Positions 11,102 through 21,491 of a DNA stretch of 64,000 bases are shown here, piece by piece; the stretch's first letter is position 1; every line of letters starts with the position of its first letter. The stretch is taken from NCBI GenBank assembly GCA_902575095.1, contig CACGPY010000003.1, forward strand, positions 1-64,000. The letters run 5' to 3'. This DNA is from an uncultured Pelagibacteraceae bacterium (GTDB lineage Bacteria > Pseudomonadota > Alphaproteobacteria > Pelagibacterales > Pelagibacteraceae). Below the pieces are notes generated by a model, which made no database searches, was not told the origin of the DNA, and saw nothing but the letters and a program-made list of their open reading frames with translations. The position numbers and the translations under genes were made by a program.

Positions 11102-11113
11102 GAAATATATTTG

Positions 11114-12436
11114 CTAGAATTTTGCTAATTCTGCGTTAATTTTTTTAACTGCTTCATCGACTGATATCTGATCGTCAATGTATTCCCTTGTAATTCTATT
11201 TAAGAATTGAGCATTAATGATTTTTGATGCTCTAGAAAGTTCGCCTTCTTTTACTCCCCATCTGTTTGCAGTATCTAATCCTGCAACGATGTTGTTAATT
11301 ACATCTGGTGAATAAAGTTCAGTTAACGGTTTTTTTCTATCAACACCAACTGGTAGCTTACTCCAAGCTTTTGTAAATGCAGCAGGATCTGAAGAATTTC
11401 CTCTTCTAACAGGGAATTTTCCTTCAGGCGCAATCGCCAAAGTGCTTGTGTATCCTTCATCCATAGAGTACTCAACAAACTTTTTTGCTTCGTCAGTATC
11501 TGCGTCAGCAGTGATACCAAAATATCTTACATCTGCCCAAGCAGCACCCTTCTTATTGTTAGGTCCACTAAAATTAGTGATGAACCCAGTTTTGGATGCA
11601 AGTTCAGGTGATGTAGGATCACTGTTGATTGTTGGAGGAGCTGAGTCTCTTAGTCCAGCTAATTCATCCATAATAAACGGTGACCAAATTATCATTGGTG
11701 TTTTTCCTGCAAAATAAAGTTCTCTGGATTGTTTCCAGAATAATTCTCCTGGAGGACTTGCTTTAGCTATAACTTTATAAAATTCTAAAGAGTTTTTTAG
11801 AGCTTTACCTTGTTTTTTTGTTCCGCCCTTTTTAACAAAGTTTACTCCGTTAGCTAAAAGAACATGCTCAAGAACTTGGCTCATAAAGTTCTCATCAGTT
11901 TTGGTTGCAGCTACAAATCCAAACATGTCTCCGCCTGAGAGAGCCTTCACAGCTTTTACAATATTCTCGTAACTTGTTGGTGGTTCAAGACCTGCATTTT
12001 TGAATAAGTCTTTCCTATAAACTACCATTTGCGTCCATCCATCAACTGGTACAGCAGCAATTTTTCCACCTTTTTTTGCCATGTTCAATGCACCTGGAGC
12101 AAAAGTTTTTTTTCCTAAACTTTTAACTACGTCATTGTTAGCATTTACATCAAGTATCCCTGCTTCGGCCCAAGGTAAAACATATTGAAGAGTGTGATAT
12201 ATTACATCAGGGAGATTTCCTGCAGCTGCAGCTGCAGTGGCTCTAGACCCTAAATCTTTTTCCTCAACTGGAATTACTTCAACTTTAATACCAGTTTTGG
12301 ACTCAAATGACTTTGCCATCTCCATTTGTTTTTCCATTCTTGCTGGCTGAACTTCAGTAGTCCAAAAAGTAATATCTGCAAAACTATTAGACGTTAATAA
12401 AGTTAAAGCAAAAATGAATCCTGTAATTTTTTTCAT
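11114..12436 (-). CDS. Extracellular carbohydrate-binding protein (ABC transporter SBP, family 1)
   Basis: Signal peptide MKKITGFIFALTLLTSNSFA; ITFWTTEVQPARMEKQMEMAKSFESKTGIKVEVIPV; GLEPPTSYENIVKAVKAL. Confidence 0.9.
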   Translation of the reverse strand: MKKITGFIFALTLLTSNSFADITFWTTEVQPARMEKQMEMAKSFESKTGIKVEVIPVEEKDLGSRATAAAAAGNLPDVIYHTLQYVLPWAEAGILDVNANNDVVKSLGKKTFAPGALNMAKKGGKIAAVPVDGWTQMVVYRKDLFKNAGLEPPTSYENIVKAVKALSGGDMFGFVAATKTDENFMSQVLEHVLLANGVNFVKKGGTKKQGKALKNSLEFYKVIAKASPPGELFWKQSRELYFAGKTPMIIWSPFIMDELAGLRDSAPPTINSDPTSPELASKTGFITNFSGPNNKKGAAWADVRYFGITADADTDEAKKFVEYSMDEGYTSTLAIAPEGKFPVRRGNSSDPAAFTKAWSKLPVGVDRKKPLTELYSPDVINNIVAGLDTANRWGVKEGELSRASKIINAQFLNRITREYIDDQISVDEAVKKINAELAKF

Positions 12437-12544
12437 TTTTCCTCCTATTAATTAATTAAATAATGTTTTAAGTTTAACAATAAGGTTGAAAATTTATCTA
12501 TGATTAAAATGCATATGAGGTTTGAATTAACTAAAATTTAAAAA

Positions 12545-13600
12545 ATGCCTTTTTTAGAATTTGAAAATATAGACAAATCTTTCGGTGAAAACCACGTAAT
12601 TAGTAAATTTAACCTAGAAGTTGAAAAAGGTAAATTTATAGTTTTACTAGGACCATCTGGATGCGGAAAATCTACACTACTAAGGATGATAGCTGGTTTA
12701 GAAAAAATAGATAAAGGGAAAATCTTTTTAGAAAATAATCTTCTTAATGATTTGTTACCTTCTAAAAGACAAATTGCAATGGTTTTCCAATCATATGCTT
12801 TGTATCCCCACATGAATGTTTTTCAAAATATCTCTTTTGGCCTTAAATCTGAAAAAATTTCAAAAAATGAAATTAAAGATAAAGTAATTGAAGCAGCAAA
12901 AATTTTAAAAATTGAGGAACTTTTGGATAGAAGACCAAAGGAACTTTCAGGAGGACAGAGGCAGCGAGTTGCTATTGGAAGGGCTATAACTAGAAATCCT
13001 AAATTATTTTTATTTGATGAACCTCTTTCTAATTTAGATGCAGCCCTAAGGTCAGAGATGAGAGTTGAAATTTCAAAATTACATAAGAAACTTAAAAGCA
13101 ATATTGTATACGTAACTCATGATCAAATTGAGGCTATGACTTTAGCTGATAAAATTGTGATAATGAATAAAGGAAAAATTGAACAATTTGGAACCCCTGA
13201 CGAAATTTATGATAACCCAAACAATATTTTTGTAGCTGAATTTATTGGAAACCCTAAAATGAATATCTTTAAGGTCAAATCTGAAGATATTATTAATAAG
13301 AATACGTTTAAATTATTCAATAAAGAAATTAAATTTGAAAATTCAAAATTTGAAAATGAGTTTTATGTAGGTATCAGACCAGAACATTTATCTTTAGATA
13401 ATAAAAGTGAAATTGCAGCTGAAATTAAAATCGATCTTATTGAAAATTTAGGTTCCGAAAAAATCATTTACACACATATAAATGGAACAGAAATAAGAAT
13501 AAAAAGTACTAAAAATATTAAAGATAAAAATATTATAATTTACTTACCTAAAAATAAGTTATATTTATTCGATAATAATAAAAATAGATTAAAAACGTGA
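12545..13600 (+). CDS. Carbohydrate ABC transporter ATP-binding protein (MalK/UgpC family)
   Basis: GPSGCGKSTLLRMIAGL Walker A, LSGGQRQRVAIGRA signature, LFLFDEPLSNLD Walker B, C-terminal TOBE-like region. Confidence 0.93.
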   Translation: MPFLEFENIDKSFGENHVISKFNLEVEKGKFIVLLGPSGCGKSTLLRMIAGLEKIDKGKIFLENNLLNDLLPSKRQIAMVFQSYALYPHMNVFQNISFGLKSEKISKNEIKDKVIEAAKILKIEELLDRRPKELSGGQRQRVAIGRAITRNPKLFLFDEPLSNLDAALRSEMRVEISKLHKKLKSNIVYVTHDQIEAMTLADKIVIMNKGKIEQFGTPDEIYDNPNNIFVAEFIGNPKMNIFKVKSEDIINKNTFKLFNKEIKFENSKFENEFYVGIRPEHLSLDNKSEIAAEIKIDLIENLGSEKIIYTHINGTEIRIKSTKNIKDKNIIIYLPKNKLYLFDNNKNRLKT

Positions 13601-13627
13601 TTCTAATCATAATTCAATCTATAGAGT

Positions 13628-13701
13628 GGCCACGTGGCGGAATGGTTACGCAGAGGATTGCAAATCCTTTTATCCCAGTTCGATTCTGGGCGTGGCCTCC
13701 A
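13628..13701 (+). tRNA. tRNA-Cys (GCA)
   Basis: Acceptor ggccacg/cgtggcc, anticodon loop ttGCAaa, T-arm ggttcgattc-like (cagttcgattctgg), encoded CCA. Confidence 0.95.
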
Positions 13702-13749
13702 AAAAATTAAGTTGTTTTATATACTTAAAAAAAGTATGTTGCGAACTAT

Positions 13750-13825
13750 TCCTCGGTAGCTCAGTTGGTAGAGCAGTTGACTGTTAATCAATTGGTCGCA
13801 GGTTCGAGTCCTGCCCGAGGAGCCA
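13750..13825 (+). tRNA. tRNA-Asn (GTT)
   Basis: Acceptor tcctcgg/ccgagga, anticodon loop ctGTTaa, T-arm caggttcgagtcctg, encoded CCA. Confidence 0.96.
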
Positions 13826-13826
13826 A

Positions 13827-14192
13827 CTATCCAACTTTTTCAAATTTAGATGTATTATTTAGTATCTGTAAAATCTTTTCTTTCTGTAATTTAGATAATG
13901 AAGAAAAAGTTCTACTTAAAAATGAATAGTTTAAATCTTCATTGGTCTCATCACTACTATTAACATCTTTAAATTCTTTATAATCTTCAAAAAAATAAAT
14001 GATTGGAACTTTTAAAAATTGAGATAATTGCATCAATCTATTTGAGCTTACACCATTAGTGCCTTTTTCATATTTTTGAATTTGTTGGAATGTAACGTTT
14101 ATTGCTTGAGCTACTTTTGTTTGAGTAAGACCTAATGAAAGTCTTCTCATTCTTAATTTTTTTCCTAAGTGAATATTGAAATTTTCTTCCAT
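13827..14192 (-). CDS. XRE-family HTH transcriptional regulator
   Basis: LGKKLRMRRLSLGLTQTKVAQAINVTFQQIQKYEKGTNGVSSNRLMQLSQFLKVPIIYFFED. Confidence 0.88.
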   Translation of the reverse strand: MEENFNIHLGKKLRMRRLSLGLTQTKVAQAINVTFQQIQKYEKGTNGVSSNRLMQLSQFLKVPIIYFFEDYKEFKDVNSSDETNEDLNYSFLSRTFSSLSKLQKEKILQILNNTSKFEKVG

Positions 14193-14335
14193 TAGAACTC
14201 CCCTTTTTTTTTAATAAAACCTCAATTTGGACATTTTAGCAATACCCAAAAATAAAAAATTTAGACCTAAAAAAACATCAAAATTAATGATTTTAAGTGT
14301 TGACTAATACTCAAAAAAAATGACCAAAAACAAAA

Positions 14336-15019
14336 TTAATTAACTTTTTTTAACCTATATTCCCAATAACCAGTTTTTTCGAAGGCTGCTTTAACCCAAA
14401 GATATGTATCTTCCTCATACCAAATATCTGTATTTAATTTTTTACTATCAGGAAGTGACTCATCAGAAGATTTAAAATTAAAACGTAAAGTTTTATAAGA
14501 TTTATCTCCTATTTTAACAGTCTCTTTCCCAACAAATGTCACTGATTGATATATTATTCTGCCGGAAATGCCACTAATCTGAGCTTTAGCTTTAACTATT
14601 TCATGGTTCCACCAAGTACCAACTATAAATTCTTTGTCAGCTTCACCTGTATAAGACGATCCCTCTATATTCAGATGTTTATTACTAGTATCAAGTTTTA
14701 TATTTACAAATCTATTTTTTTTATTTTGCTTTGTTTTAGATGAATAGCTTTTGAAGACACCTTTTTCGTAATTTTCCTCACTTTTTGCAAAATATTTATA
14801 TAAATCAACACCTAGTTTTGTGATTTTAAAACTTACTTCACTTAAAATTGATAAATTATCACCATCTCTTTTAAAATCATATTTATGATACCCAATGGAG
14901 TCATTGTTTCTATATAACTCATATTCTAAATAGTTATATTTTGCATAATGTTCAACATGAGCATGAGAATGGATACTAACCAAAAAAAATATTGCAATTG
15001 AAAGTATAATTTTTTTCAT
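14336..15019 (-). CDS. Secreted hypothetical protein (YceI/DUF6134-like beta-rich, uncertain)
   Basis: 227 aa ORF with signal peptide MKKIILSIAIFFLVSIHSHA; no motif recognised securely. Confidence 0.75.
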   Translation of the reverse strand: MKKIILSIAIFFLVSIHSHAHVEHYAKYNYLEYELYRNNDSIGYHKYDFKRDGDNLSILSEVSFKITKLGVDLYKYFAKSEENYEKGVFKSYSSKTKQNKKNRFVNIKLDTSNKHLNIEGSSYTGEADKEFIVGTWWNHEIVKAKAQISGISGRIIYQSVTFVGKETVKIGDKSYKTLRFNFKSSDESLPDSKKLNTDIWYEEDTYLWVKAAFEKTGYWEYRLKKVN

Positions 15020-15031
15020 ATATTTAATGAT

Positions 15032-16021
15032 ATGGACACAGTTTTAAATCAGATTGGAAATACACCATTAGTCAAATTAAAACAAGCCTCAGAATTAACT
15101 GGATGTAATATTTATGGTAAAGCAGAATATTTCAATCCTGGAGAGTCAGTTAAAGATAGAGCTGCCTTATTTATTGTTCAAGATGCGCTTAAACGTAAAT
15201 TGATATCAAAAGGTGGGACAATTGTTGAAGGTACGGCTGGAAACACAGGAATTGGTTTAGCTATTGTTTGTAAGGAATATGATTTAAAGCTAAAAATAGT
15301 CATACCTAAAACCCAATCTGTTGAAAAAAAAGACACATTAAGAAAGTTGGGAGCTGATTTAATTGAGGTTGACGCTGTTCCTTATTCTGATCCTAAAAAT
15401 TATATTAAACAATCTAGAAAAATAGCTGAAGATTTAAATAAAGATAGTTCTAATGGAGTTTACTGGGCTAATCAATTTGATAATGTCGTCAATTCTGAGG
15501 CTCATATTCAAACAACTGCAGAAGAAATTTGGAGTCAAACAGCAGGTACAATTGATGGTTTCACTTGTGCAGTTGGAACAGGTGGAACATTAGCTGGTGT
15601 TTCAATAGGATTAAAAAATAAGAATAGAAATATTAAGGTTGCTTTATCTGATCCATTAGGATCTTCTCTTTATTCTCATATTAAACATAATAAACTTGAA
15701 AGTTCTGGAAATTCAATAACTGAGGGCATAGGAACAGGCAGAATAACAAAAAACTTTGACAAAGCTTTAGTTGATGATGCTTTTCAAACAGATGATGTGG
15801 AGGCTTTAAATTTGGTTTATGATTTAATTGAAAAACAAAAGATAGTTCTAGGTGGTTCATCTGGTATAAATATAGCTGGAGCAATTAAACTTGCAAAAAA
15901 ATTAGGGCCTGGAAAAACCATTGTAACAATACTTTGTGATCACGGCAAAAGATATGCTAGTAAAATTTTTAATAAAGAATTTTTAAAAAGTAAAAATTTA
16001 CCGATACCTAAATGGTTATAA
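15032..16021 (+). CDS. cysK: Cysteine synthase A / PLP-dependent beta-replacing enzyme
   Basis: [11 protein letters not shown] (PLP lysine), [28 protein letters not shown]. Confidence 0.88.
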   Translation: MDTVLNQIGNTPLVKLKQASELTGCNIYGKAEYFNPGESVKDRAALFIVQDALKRKLISKGGTIVEGTAGNTGIGLAIVCKEYDLKLKIVIPKTQSVEKKDTLRKLGADLIEVDAVPYSDPKNYIKQSRKIAEDLNKDSSNGVYWANQFDNVVNSEAHIQTTAEEIWSQTAGTIDGFTCAVGTGGTLAGVSIGLKNKNRNIKVALSDPLGSSLYSHIKHNKLESSGNSITEGIGTGRITKNFDKALVDDAFQTDDVEALNLVYDLIEKQKIVLGGSSGINIAGAIKLAKKLGPGKTIVTILCDHGKRYASKIFNKEFLKSKNLPIPKWL

Positions 16022-16747
16022 AATTTGACTTAAGAAAAGTTTTGTTCTTTCAGATTTTGGATTTTCAAAGAACTCTTTTGTTTTAGCTCTCTCGACAATT
16101 TTACCTTCATCCATAAAAATCATATAGTCAGCAACCTCTTTAGCAAAACCCATTTCATGAGTAACTACAATCATCGTCATTCCGCCTTTTGCTAAATCAA
16201 CCATCACATCTAAAACCTCTTTAATCATTTCTGGGTCCAATGCGGATGTTGGTTCATCGAATAACATTATTTTAGGTTCCATACACAAAGCTCTTGCAAT
16301 TGCAGCACGCTGTTGCTGACCTCCTGAAAGCTGTCCAGGGAATTTCAAAGCTTGATCATCAATTTGAACTCTTTTCAAATTATTCATTGCTATTTCTTCT
16401 GCTTGTTTTTTTGGAAGTTTTTTTACCCATATGGGTGCCAAAGAGCAATTGTCCAAAATAGATAAGTGAGGAAATAAATTAAATTGTTGAAATACCATTC
16501 CAACTTCAGCTCTTATTTTTTCAATATTTTTTGTACTCTCAGAAAGTTCAGTTCCATCAACAATAATATTTCCTTCTTGATGTTCTTCCAATCTATTAAT
16601 ACATCTTATTAATGTTGACTTACCAGATCCAGATGGCCCACATATAACAATTTTTTCTTGTGGAGCTACATCAAGATCAATGTCCTTTAGAACCTGAAAC
16701 TTATCAAACCATTTATTTACATTTTTAAGCTCAATTATTTTTGACAT
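16016..16747 (-). CDS. aapP: Amino-acid ABC transporter ATP-binding protein
   Basis: [52 protein letters not shown]. Confidence 0.93.
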   Translation of the reverse strand: MSKIIELKNVNKWFDKFQVLKDIDLDVAPQEKIVICGPSGSGKSTLIRCINRLEEHQEGNIIVDGTELSESTKNIEKIRAEVGMVFQQFNLFPHLSILDNCSLAPIWVKKLPKKQAEEIAMNNLKRVQIDDQALKFPGQLSGGQQQRAAIARALCMEPKIMLFDEPTSALDPEMIKEVLDVMVDLAKGGMTMIVVTHEMGFAKEVADYMIFMDEGKIVERAKTKEFFENPKSERTKLFLSQIL

Positions 16748-16749
16748 TG

Positions 16750-18006
16750 TTATCTTTCTGTACTTAATTTTTTCTCTAAGTTCTGACTATATCTACTCAT
16801 TGCATAACATATTACCCAAAAAACTAAACCTGCAAATACATAGCCTTCCATAGCCATTCCAAGCCATTTAGGATTAGTTTTTGCTAAACCTATCATACCT
16901 GCTAATTCCATCAACCCTACAACAAAAATTAATGGAGTATCCTTTACAAGTGCTAAAAGAGTGTTTGCTATTCCAGGTATTACTAATTTAAGTGCTTGAG
17001 GCAATATTATAAGAGCATTCATTCTCCAATAGCCCATTCCTAAAGACTTAGCGGCTTCATATTGACCTTTTGGTAAAGCTTGCAGTCCACCTCTAACAAC
17101 CTCTGCCATGTATGCGGCTTCAAACAATGTGATAGCTATAAGCACTCTTATTAATTTATCAATGAAAGTTCCATCAGGTAGAAACATAGGAAACATCACA
17201 GCCGACATAAATAAAACTGTAATTAAAGGAACTCCTCTCCAAAGTTCTATGAAACCTATAGAAATATATTTGATTGCTGGTAAAGAAGATCTTCTTCCTA
17301 ATGCTAAAATTACGCCTATTGGAAAACAAAAAAGTATTGCAAAAGCAGAAATAATAAAAGTTAATGAAAGCCCGCCCCAAGCTGCACTTTCAACATATTC
17401 AAGACCAAAGCTACCTCCAGAAATTAGTTTAATTCCTAAGAATGGAAAAACAAAAACTAGAAATAAAATGAAGTATTTCTTAAGTTTTTCAGATACGAAA
17501 AATGAAATTCCCACAATAGCAAATAAGATTAAAAAGGCTGTATTAATTCTCCATTGCTCTGCGTCAGGGTAAAGGCCATACATGAACCTATTGAACCACA
17601 CTTTTATAAAAACCCAGCAAGCGCCATCACCTGTACAATCATCTTTTGAATTGCCTGCAAAATTAGCCTCTAAAATAAACCAATCAAGCATTGGAGGAAT
17701 AGATTTTATAATAATAAAAATTGTGAAAAGTGTTAATATAGCATTTAGATTATTAGAATTAATATTTTTATTTAAAACGTCCAAAAAACGAACACCACTA
17801 AATTCAATTCTGATAAGATAAAATCCAATAAAACCTAATATCAATGGTAAGAAATAGTTTAATTTAGAAGGCAAAAAGCCCATTAAATTTAAATTAAAAA
17901 AGGCATTAACAAAAACATCTAAAAAACTTAAAGAGACAAAAAATAAACCTATTGGAACATAAGTTTTAATATTAGCTTTTGAGGGTTTTGCAATTAAATT
18001 CATCAT
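16750..18006 (-). CDS. aapM: General L-amino-acid ABC transporter permease
   Basis: [60 protein letters not shown]. Confidence 0.9.
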   Translation of the reverse strand: MMNLIAKPSKANIKTYVPIGLFFVSLSFLDVFVNAFFNLNLMGFLPSKLNYFLPLILGFIGFYLIRIEFSGVRFLDVLNKNINSNNLNAILTLFTIFIIIKSIPPMLDWFILEANFAGNSKDDCTGDGACWVFIKVWFNRFMYGLYPDAEQWRINTAFLILFAIVGISFFVSEKLKKYFILFLVFVFPFLGIKLISGGSFGLEYVESAAWGGLSLTFIISAFAILFCFPIGVILALGRRSSLPAIKYISIGFIELWRGVPLITVLFMSAVMFPMFLPDGTFIDKLIRVLIAITLFEAAYMAEVVRGGLQALPKGQYEAAKSLGMGYWRMNALIILPQALKLVIPGIANTLLALVKDTPLIFVVGLMELAGMIGLAKTNPKWLGMAMEGYVFAGLVFWVICYAMSRYSQNLEKKLSTER

Positions 18007-19178
18007 TTTTCCTTTATCGCCATTTTTTTATTGTACCAATTCATAAATATTGAAATTGAAATACTTAAAGTTAAATAAGTTAGCATAGTGATAGAAATTA
18101 TTTCAATTGCTCTACCAGTTTGCATTAACGCAGTTCCCGCAAAAACTAATACTATATCCGGATAAGCAATAGCGGCTGCTAATGAAGAATTTTTTGTTAA
18201 ATTTAAATACTGATTTGTAGTTGGAGGAATAATTATTCTCAATGCTTGAGGCATCACTACGAGTTTTAAAATTTGATTTTTATTTAATCCTATGCTTGCT
18301 GCAGCTTCTTTTTGACCTTTGCCGACTCCCAAAATTCCAGCTCTTACATTTTCAGCAATGAATGTAGCTGTGTACATTGATAAAGCTAAAGCTAATGCAA
18401 TTAATTCTGGAATAATGCTAACACCACCAGCATAAGTAAAGACTGTTGGAGAAAGTTGTTTTAAAACAGGGTATTCAAAAGTAAGTGAAACTCCAAGAAA
18501 AAGAAATGTGATTAAAGGTATTAATATTAATGTTACTAAAGAAATAATAGTAGTTGGTATTTGTTTTCCAAATTGTTCTCTTTGTTTAGTTGCATAAGAA
18601 TAAATAAAATAAATTGCTATAAACGCTGCTATTACAGATAAAAGAAATATATTAAAATTTGTCCATATAAATTTTGGAACATACCAACCTTTAATTGTTA
18701 AAAATGAAATATCATAAAAACTTATACCATTTTCAGGTAAAGGTAATGCTCTTAGTGCTGCAAAATACCAGAAAAATATTTGTAAAATTAAAGGAATGTT
18801 TCTAAAAATTTCTACGTACCACTCTGCTACTTTAGCAATTAAATAGTTATCTGATAGTCTAGATATACCAACTACTACTCCCAAAATTGTTGCAAAAAAT
18901 ATTCCTATTACTGAGACTAAAATTGTATTTAATAAACCTACTAAAAAAGCTCTCCCGTATGAGTGTGAGCCATCATACTCTATCATTGAAAATGTAATAT
19001 CAAATGATGCTTCTTGATTTAAAAAACCAAATCCAAAAGATATTCCTCTATTGCCCATATTAATTTGAGCATTAGTTGCAAAATAAATAATAACAGAAAG
19101 TAAAGCTAAAACAGTTAATGCTTGAGGAATTAAATTTCTTATTTTCTTATTTTCTATATTTAGTTTTTTAAGACTCAT
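18003..19178 (-). CDS. aapQ: General L-amino-acid ABC transporter permease
   Basis: FRNIPLILQIFFWY; ENVRAGILGVGKGQKEAAASIGLNKNQILKLVVMPQALRIIIPPTTNQYLNL. Confidence 0.9.
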   Translation of the reverse strand: MSLKKLNIENKKIRNLIPQALTVLALLSVIIYFATNAQINMGNRGISFGFGFLNQEASFDITFSMIEYDGSHSYGRAFLVGLLNTILVSVIGIFFATILGVVVGISRLSDNYLIAKVAEWYVEIFRNIPLILQIFFWYFAALRALPLPENGISFYDISFLTIKGWYVPKFIWTNFNIFLLSVIAAFIAIYFIYSYATKQREQFGKQIPTTIISLVTLILIPLITFLFLGVSLTFEYPVLKQLSPTVFTYAGGVSIIPELIALALALSMYTATFIAENVRAGILGVGKGQKEAAASIGLNKNQILKLVVMPQALRIIIPPTTNQYLNLTKNSSLAAAIAYPDIVLVFAGTALMQTGRAIEIISITMLTYLTLSISISIFMNWYNKKMAIKEK

Positions 19179-19194
19179 TTAAATTGAGATTAAA

Positions 19195-19224
19195 AAAAAG
19201 GGCCAGATTAATCCAGCCCTTTTT
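19195..19224 (-). terminator. Intercistronic hairpin between aapJ and aapQ
   Basis: aaaaagggc-cagattaatcca-gcccttttt; 9-bp arms, transcript-strand T-run. Confidence 0.7.
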
Positions 19225-19238
19225 AATTTTATTAGCAA

Positions 19239-20285
19239 TTATCTTGCTGGTGGTACGTAAAGAATTCCACCTTTAGTCCATAATTGATTTGGACCTCTGT
19301 TAGGTAAAATTCCAGTATCAGCTATGTGTTTTTTATAGCTTTCGCCGTAGTTACCAACTTGCTCGATAATTCTTAAGCTCCAGTCATTATCTAGACCAAA
19401 AGCAGCACCTAATTCGCCTTCAGAGCCAACTAACCTCTTAATAGCAGGGTTCTCTGAATCTTTTAGGCTAGAAGCGTTTGATGAATTAACACCATACTCT
19501 TCTGCTTCGATCATAGTATTTAGAGACCATCTTACGATATCTTCCCATACTGCATCCCCTTGTCTTACAACAGGACCTAATGGCTCTTTTGAGATGGTTT
19601 CAGGTAATACTTTATGCTCATCTGGATTTGACATTTTAGTTCTTTGTGCCGCTAAACCAGATTTATCTGTAGTATAAGTATCACATCTTCCAGCATCATA
19701 AGCTGCAACAACTTCGTCTGCTTTTTCAAACGCAATTGGTTCGTAACTTATGTTTTTAGAATTAAAGAAGTCTCTCATGTTAAGCTCGGTAGTCGTACCT
19801 GTATTTGTACAAGCAGAAATACCGTTTTTGAAATCATTCACAGAATTAATTCCTGAATTTTTTCTCACCATGAAACCTTGACCATCATAAAAGTTTACAC
19901 CAACAAAAGTTAAACCGATGTCAGCATCTCTTGACAATGTCCAGGTAGTATTACGTGCAAGTACATCGATTTCACCTGATGTTAATGCCGTAAATCTTTC
20001 TTTAGCACTTAACGGAGTATATTTAACTTTGTCTGCATCACCTAATACAGCTGCAGCAACAGCTCTACATACGTCTACGTCAATACCAGACCAGTTTCCT
20101 GCTTCATCAGCATTAGAGAAACCAGGAAGACCTTGCGAAACTCCACATTTCACAAAACCAGCTTTCTTAGTATTGTCTAAAGTTTTAGATTTTTTTGAAC
20201 CAGCTCCTCCTCCGCCTTGGCCGCAAGCGACTAAAAGCAAAGATGCAAATCCAACTAAAATCCAAGTTTTGATTGATTTGATCAT
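19239..20285 (-). CDS. aapJ: General L-amino-acid ABC transporter substrate-binding lipoprotein
   Basis: Likely start MIKSIKTWILVGFASLLLVACGQGG (lipobox LVAC) at 20285 within ORF 19239..20345; GFVKCGVSQGLPGFSNADEAGNWSGIDVDVCRAVAAA. Confidence 0.92.
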   Translation of the reverse strand: MIKSIKTWILVGFASLLLVACGQGGGGAGSKKSKTLDNTKKAGFVKCGVSQGLPGFSNADEAGNWSGIDVDVCRAVAAAVLGDADKVKYTPLSAKERFTALTSGEIDVLARNTTWTLSRDADIGLTFVGVNFYDGQGFMVRKNSGINSVNDFKNGISACTNTGTTTELNMRDFFNSKNISYEPIAFEKADEVVAAYDAGRCDTYTTDKSGLAAQRTKMSNPDEHKVLPETISKEPLGPVVRQGDAVWEDIVRWSLNTMIEAEEYGVNSSNASSLKDSENPAIKRLVGSEGELGAAFGLDNDWSLRIIEQVGNYGESYKKHIADTGILPNRGPNQLWTKGGILYVPPAR

Positions 20286-20326
20286 ATTATTATAATCCTC
20301 TTTAGTTTTATTATTGTTAACAATAT

Positions 20327-20347
20327 TTTTGAAACGATGTTTCAAAA
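20327..20347. promoter_or_regulatory. Perfect 9-bp inverted repeat with 3-nt spacer upstream of aapJ (operator or leader hairpin)
   Basis: ttttgaaac-gat-gtttcaaaa. Confidence 0.55.
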
Positions 20348-20453
20348 CGGGTGAATTATTATCTACTTTGGTTCGAATTACAATTTTAAGCAGGTACTAA
20401 ATATAGCTTGTTTTAAAGAGGGTTTTCAACATATATGATAATTCTACTTAAAA

Positions 20454-21491
20454 TTAGGGACTTTTGGTCATCTCAGACATTCTGCTAATAGTTCTCTTAA
20501 AAACTTCAGAATGTTTATTTGATGAGCTTAAATTATTTAAATTTTCTTCAATAGTTAAAGTTAGTCTAATTTTTTTTTCATAAAATATATCAATCATAGT
20601 AATAAATCTAAGTTGTTGATTAGAATTTTCATTATTAAATTTTGGGATCTCTTCTATAAATATATGTTTGCAAACTTTTGAAATATTTATGTAATCCTCA
20701 GCTCCTAAATTATTATCGCACAAATCTTTAAACTTAAATCGAGCAATACCAGAGTAAAAATTATTAATAACAAAATTTCTTCCTTTTGTTGTTACTATTT
20801 TATTCTCTTTATTAATGTTTTTAGTGAATTCACGAAATTTCTGATTTATTCTAAAAGAATTTTTCTCATTTAATGGAAAAAAAATATGTTGAAATTTTTT
20901 ATTATTTTTTGTTCTATAATCGTCTTTTATTTGTAATTCCTTTTGAATAGAAAAATTTTCTATAATTGAAATAAATGGTAAAAATTGATCTCTTTGAAGT
21001 CCATCTTTATAAAGATCATGTAGTTTTGTATTGGTAGTAATTATAATTTTTATATTTTCTTCAAAAATTACTTCAAACAATTTGCCCAATATCATTGCAT
21101 CAACTATATTAGTAACCTGAAACTCATCTAAATATATTAAATCATATTTTTTCTTTATTTCTTTCACAAAAGCGGTTATCGTATTATTATCTTTCTTTTG
21201 GTGTCTAAAATTATGAAAATTTATCATAAACTCGTTAAAGTGTTGTCTAAATTTTCTAATTTTTAACCTATCAAACGCAAAATTTAATAACATCGTTTTA
21301 CCTACCCCTACTTCGCCATAAAGATAAAAACAAAGTTTTTCTTTTTTTTTAATAAATCTACTTAAGATTGTTTTTCTATTATCTAAAAATTTTTCTAGTG
21401 ACCTTATGATTTTTACTTGCTGTGCGTTTAGTTCGAGCTTATTTATTTCACAAAATTCTTTAAATGAATCTTGTAAGAATATTTTAGACAT
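20454..21491 (-). CDS. zapE: AFG1-family ATPase ZapE
   Basis: CFYLYGEVGVGKTMLLNFAFD Walker A; DLIYLDEFQVTNIVDAMILGKLFEVIF. Confidence 0.9.
   Translation of the reverse strand: MSKIFLQDSFKEFCEINKLELNAQQVKIIRSLEKFLDNRKTILSRFIKKKEKLCFYLYGEVGVGKTMLLNFAFDRLKIRKFRQHFNEFMINFHNFRHQKKDNNTITAFVKEIKKKYDLIYLDEFQVTNIVDAMILGKLFEVIFEENIKIIITTNTKLHDLYKDGLQRDQFLPFISIIENFSIQKELQIKDDYRTKNNKKFQHIFFPLNEKNSFRINQKFREFTKNINKENKIVTTKGRNFVINNFYSGIARFKFKDLCDNNLGAEDYINISKVCKHIFIEEIPKFNNENSNQQLRFITMIDIFYEKKIRLTLTIEENLNNLSSSNKHSEVFKRTISRMSEMTKSP

Noticed and set aside
12449-12466. attaattaattaaataat upstream of the sugar SBP gene as an operator palindrome
   Set aside because: Low-complexity AT palindrome expected by chance in this very AT-rich genome.
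12538-12813. Minus-strand 91-aa ORF opposite the sugar ATPase gene
   Set aside because: Fully antisense to a strongly supported ABC ATPase CDS; typical shadow ORF with no recognisable motif.
17108-17572. Plus-strand 154-aa ORF opposite aapM
   Set aside because: Longest antisense ORF in the window, but it lies entirely within a conserved permease gene with no recognisable domain or operon context.
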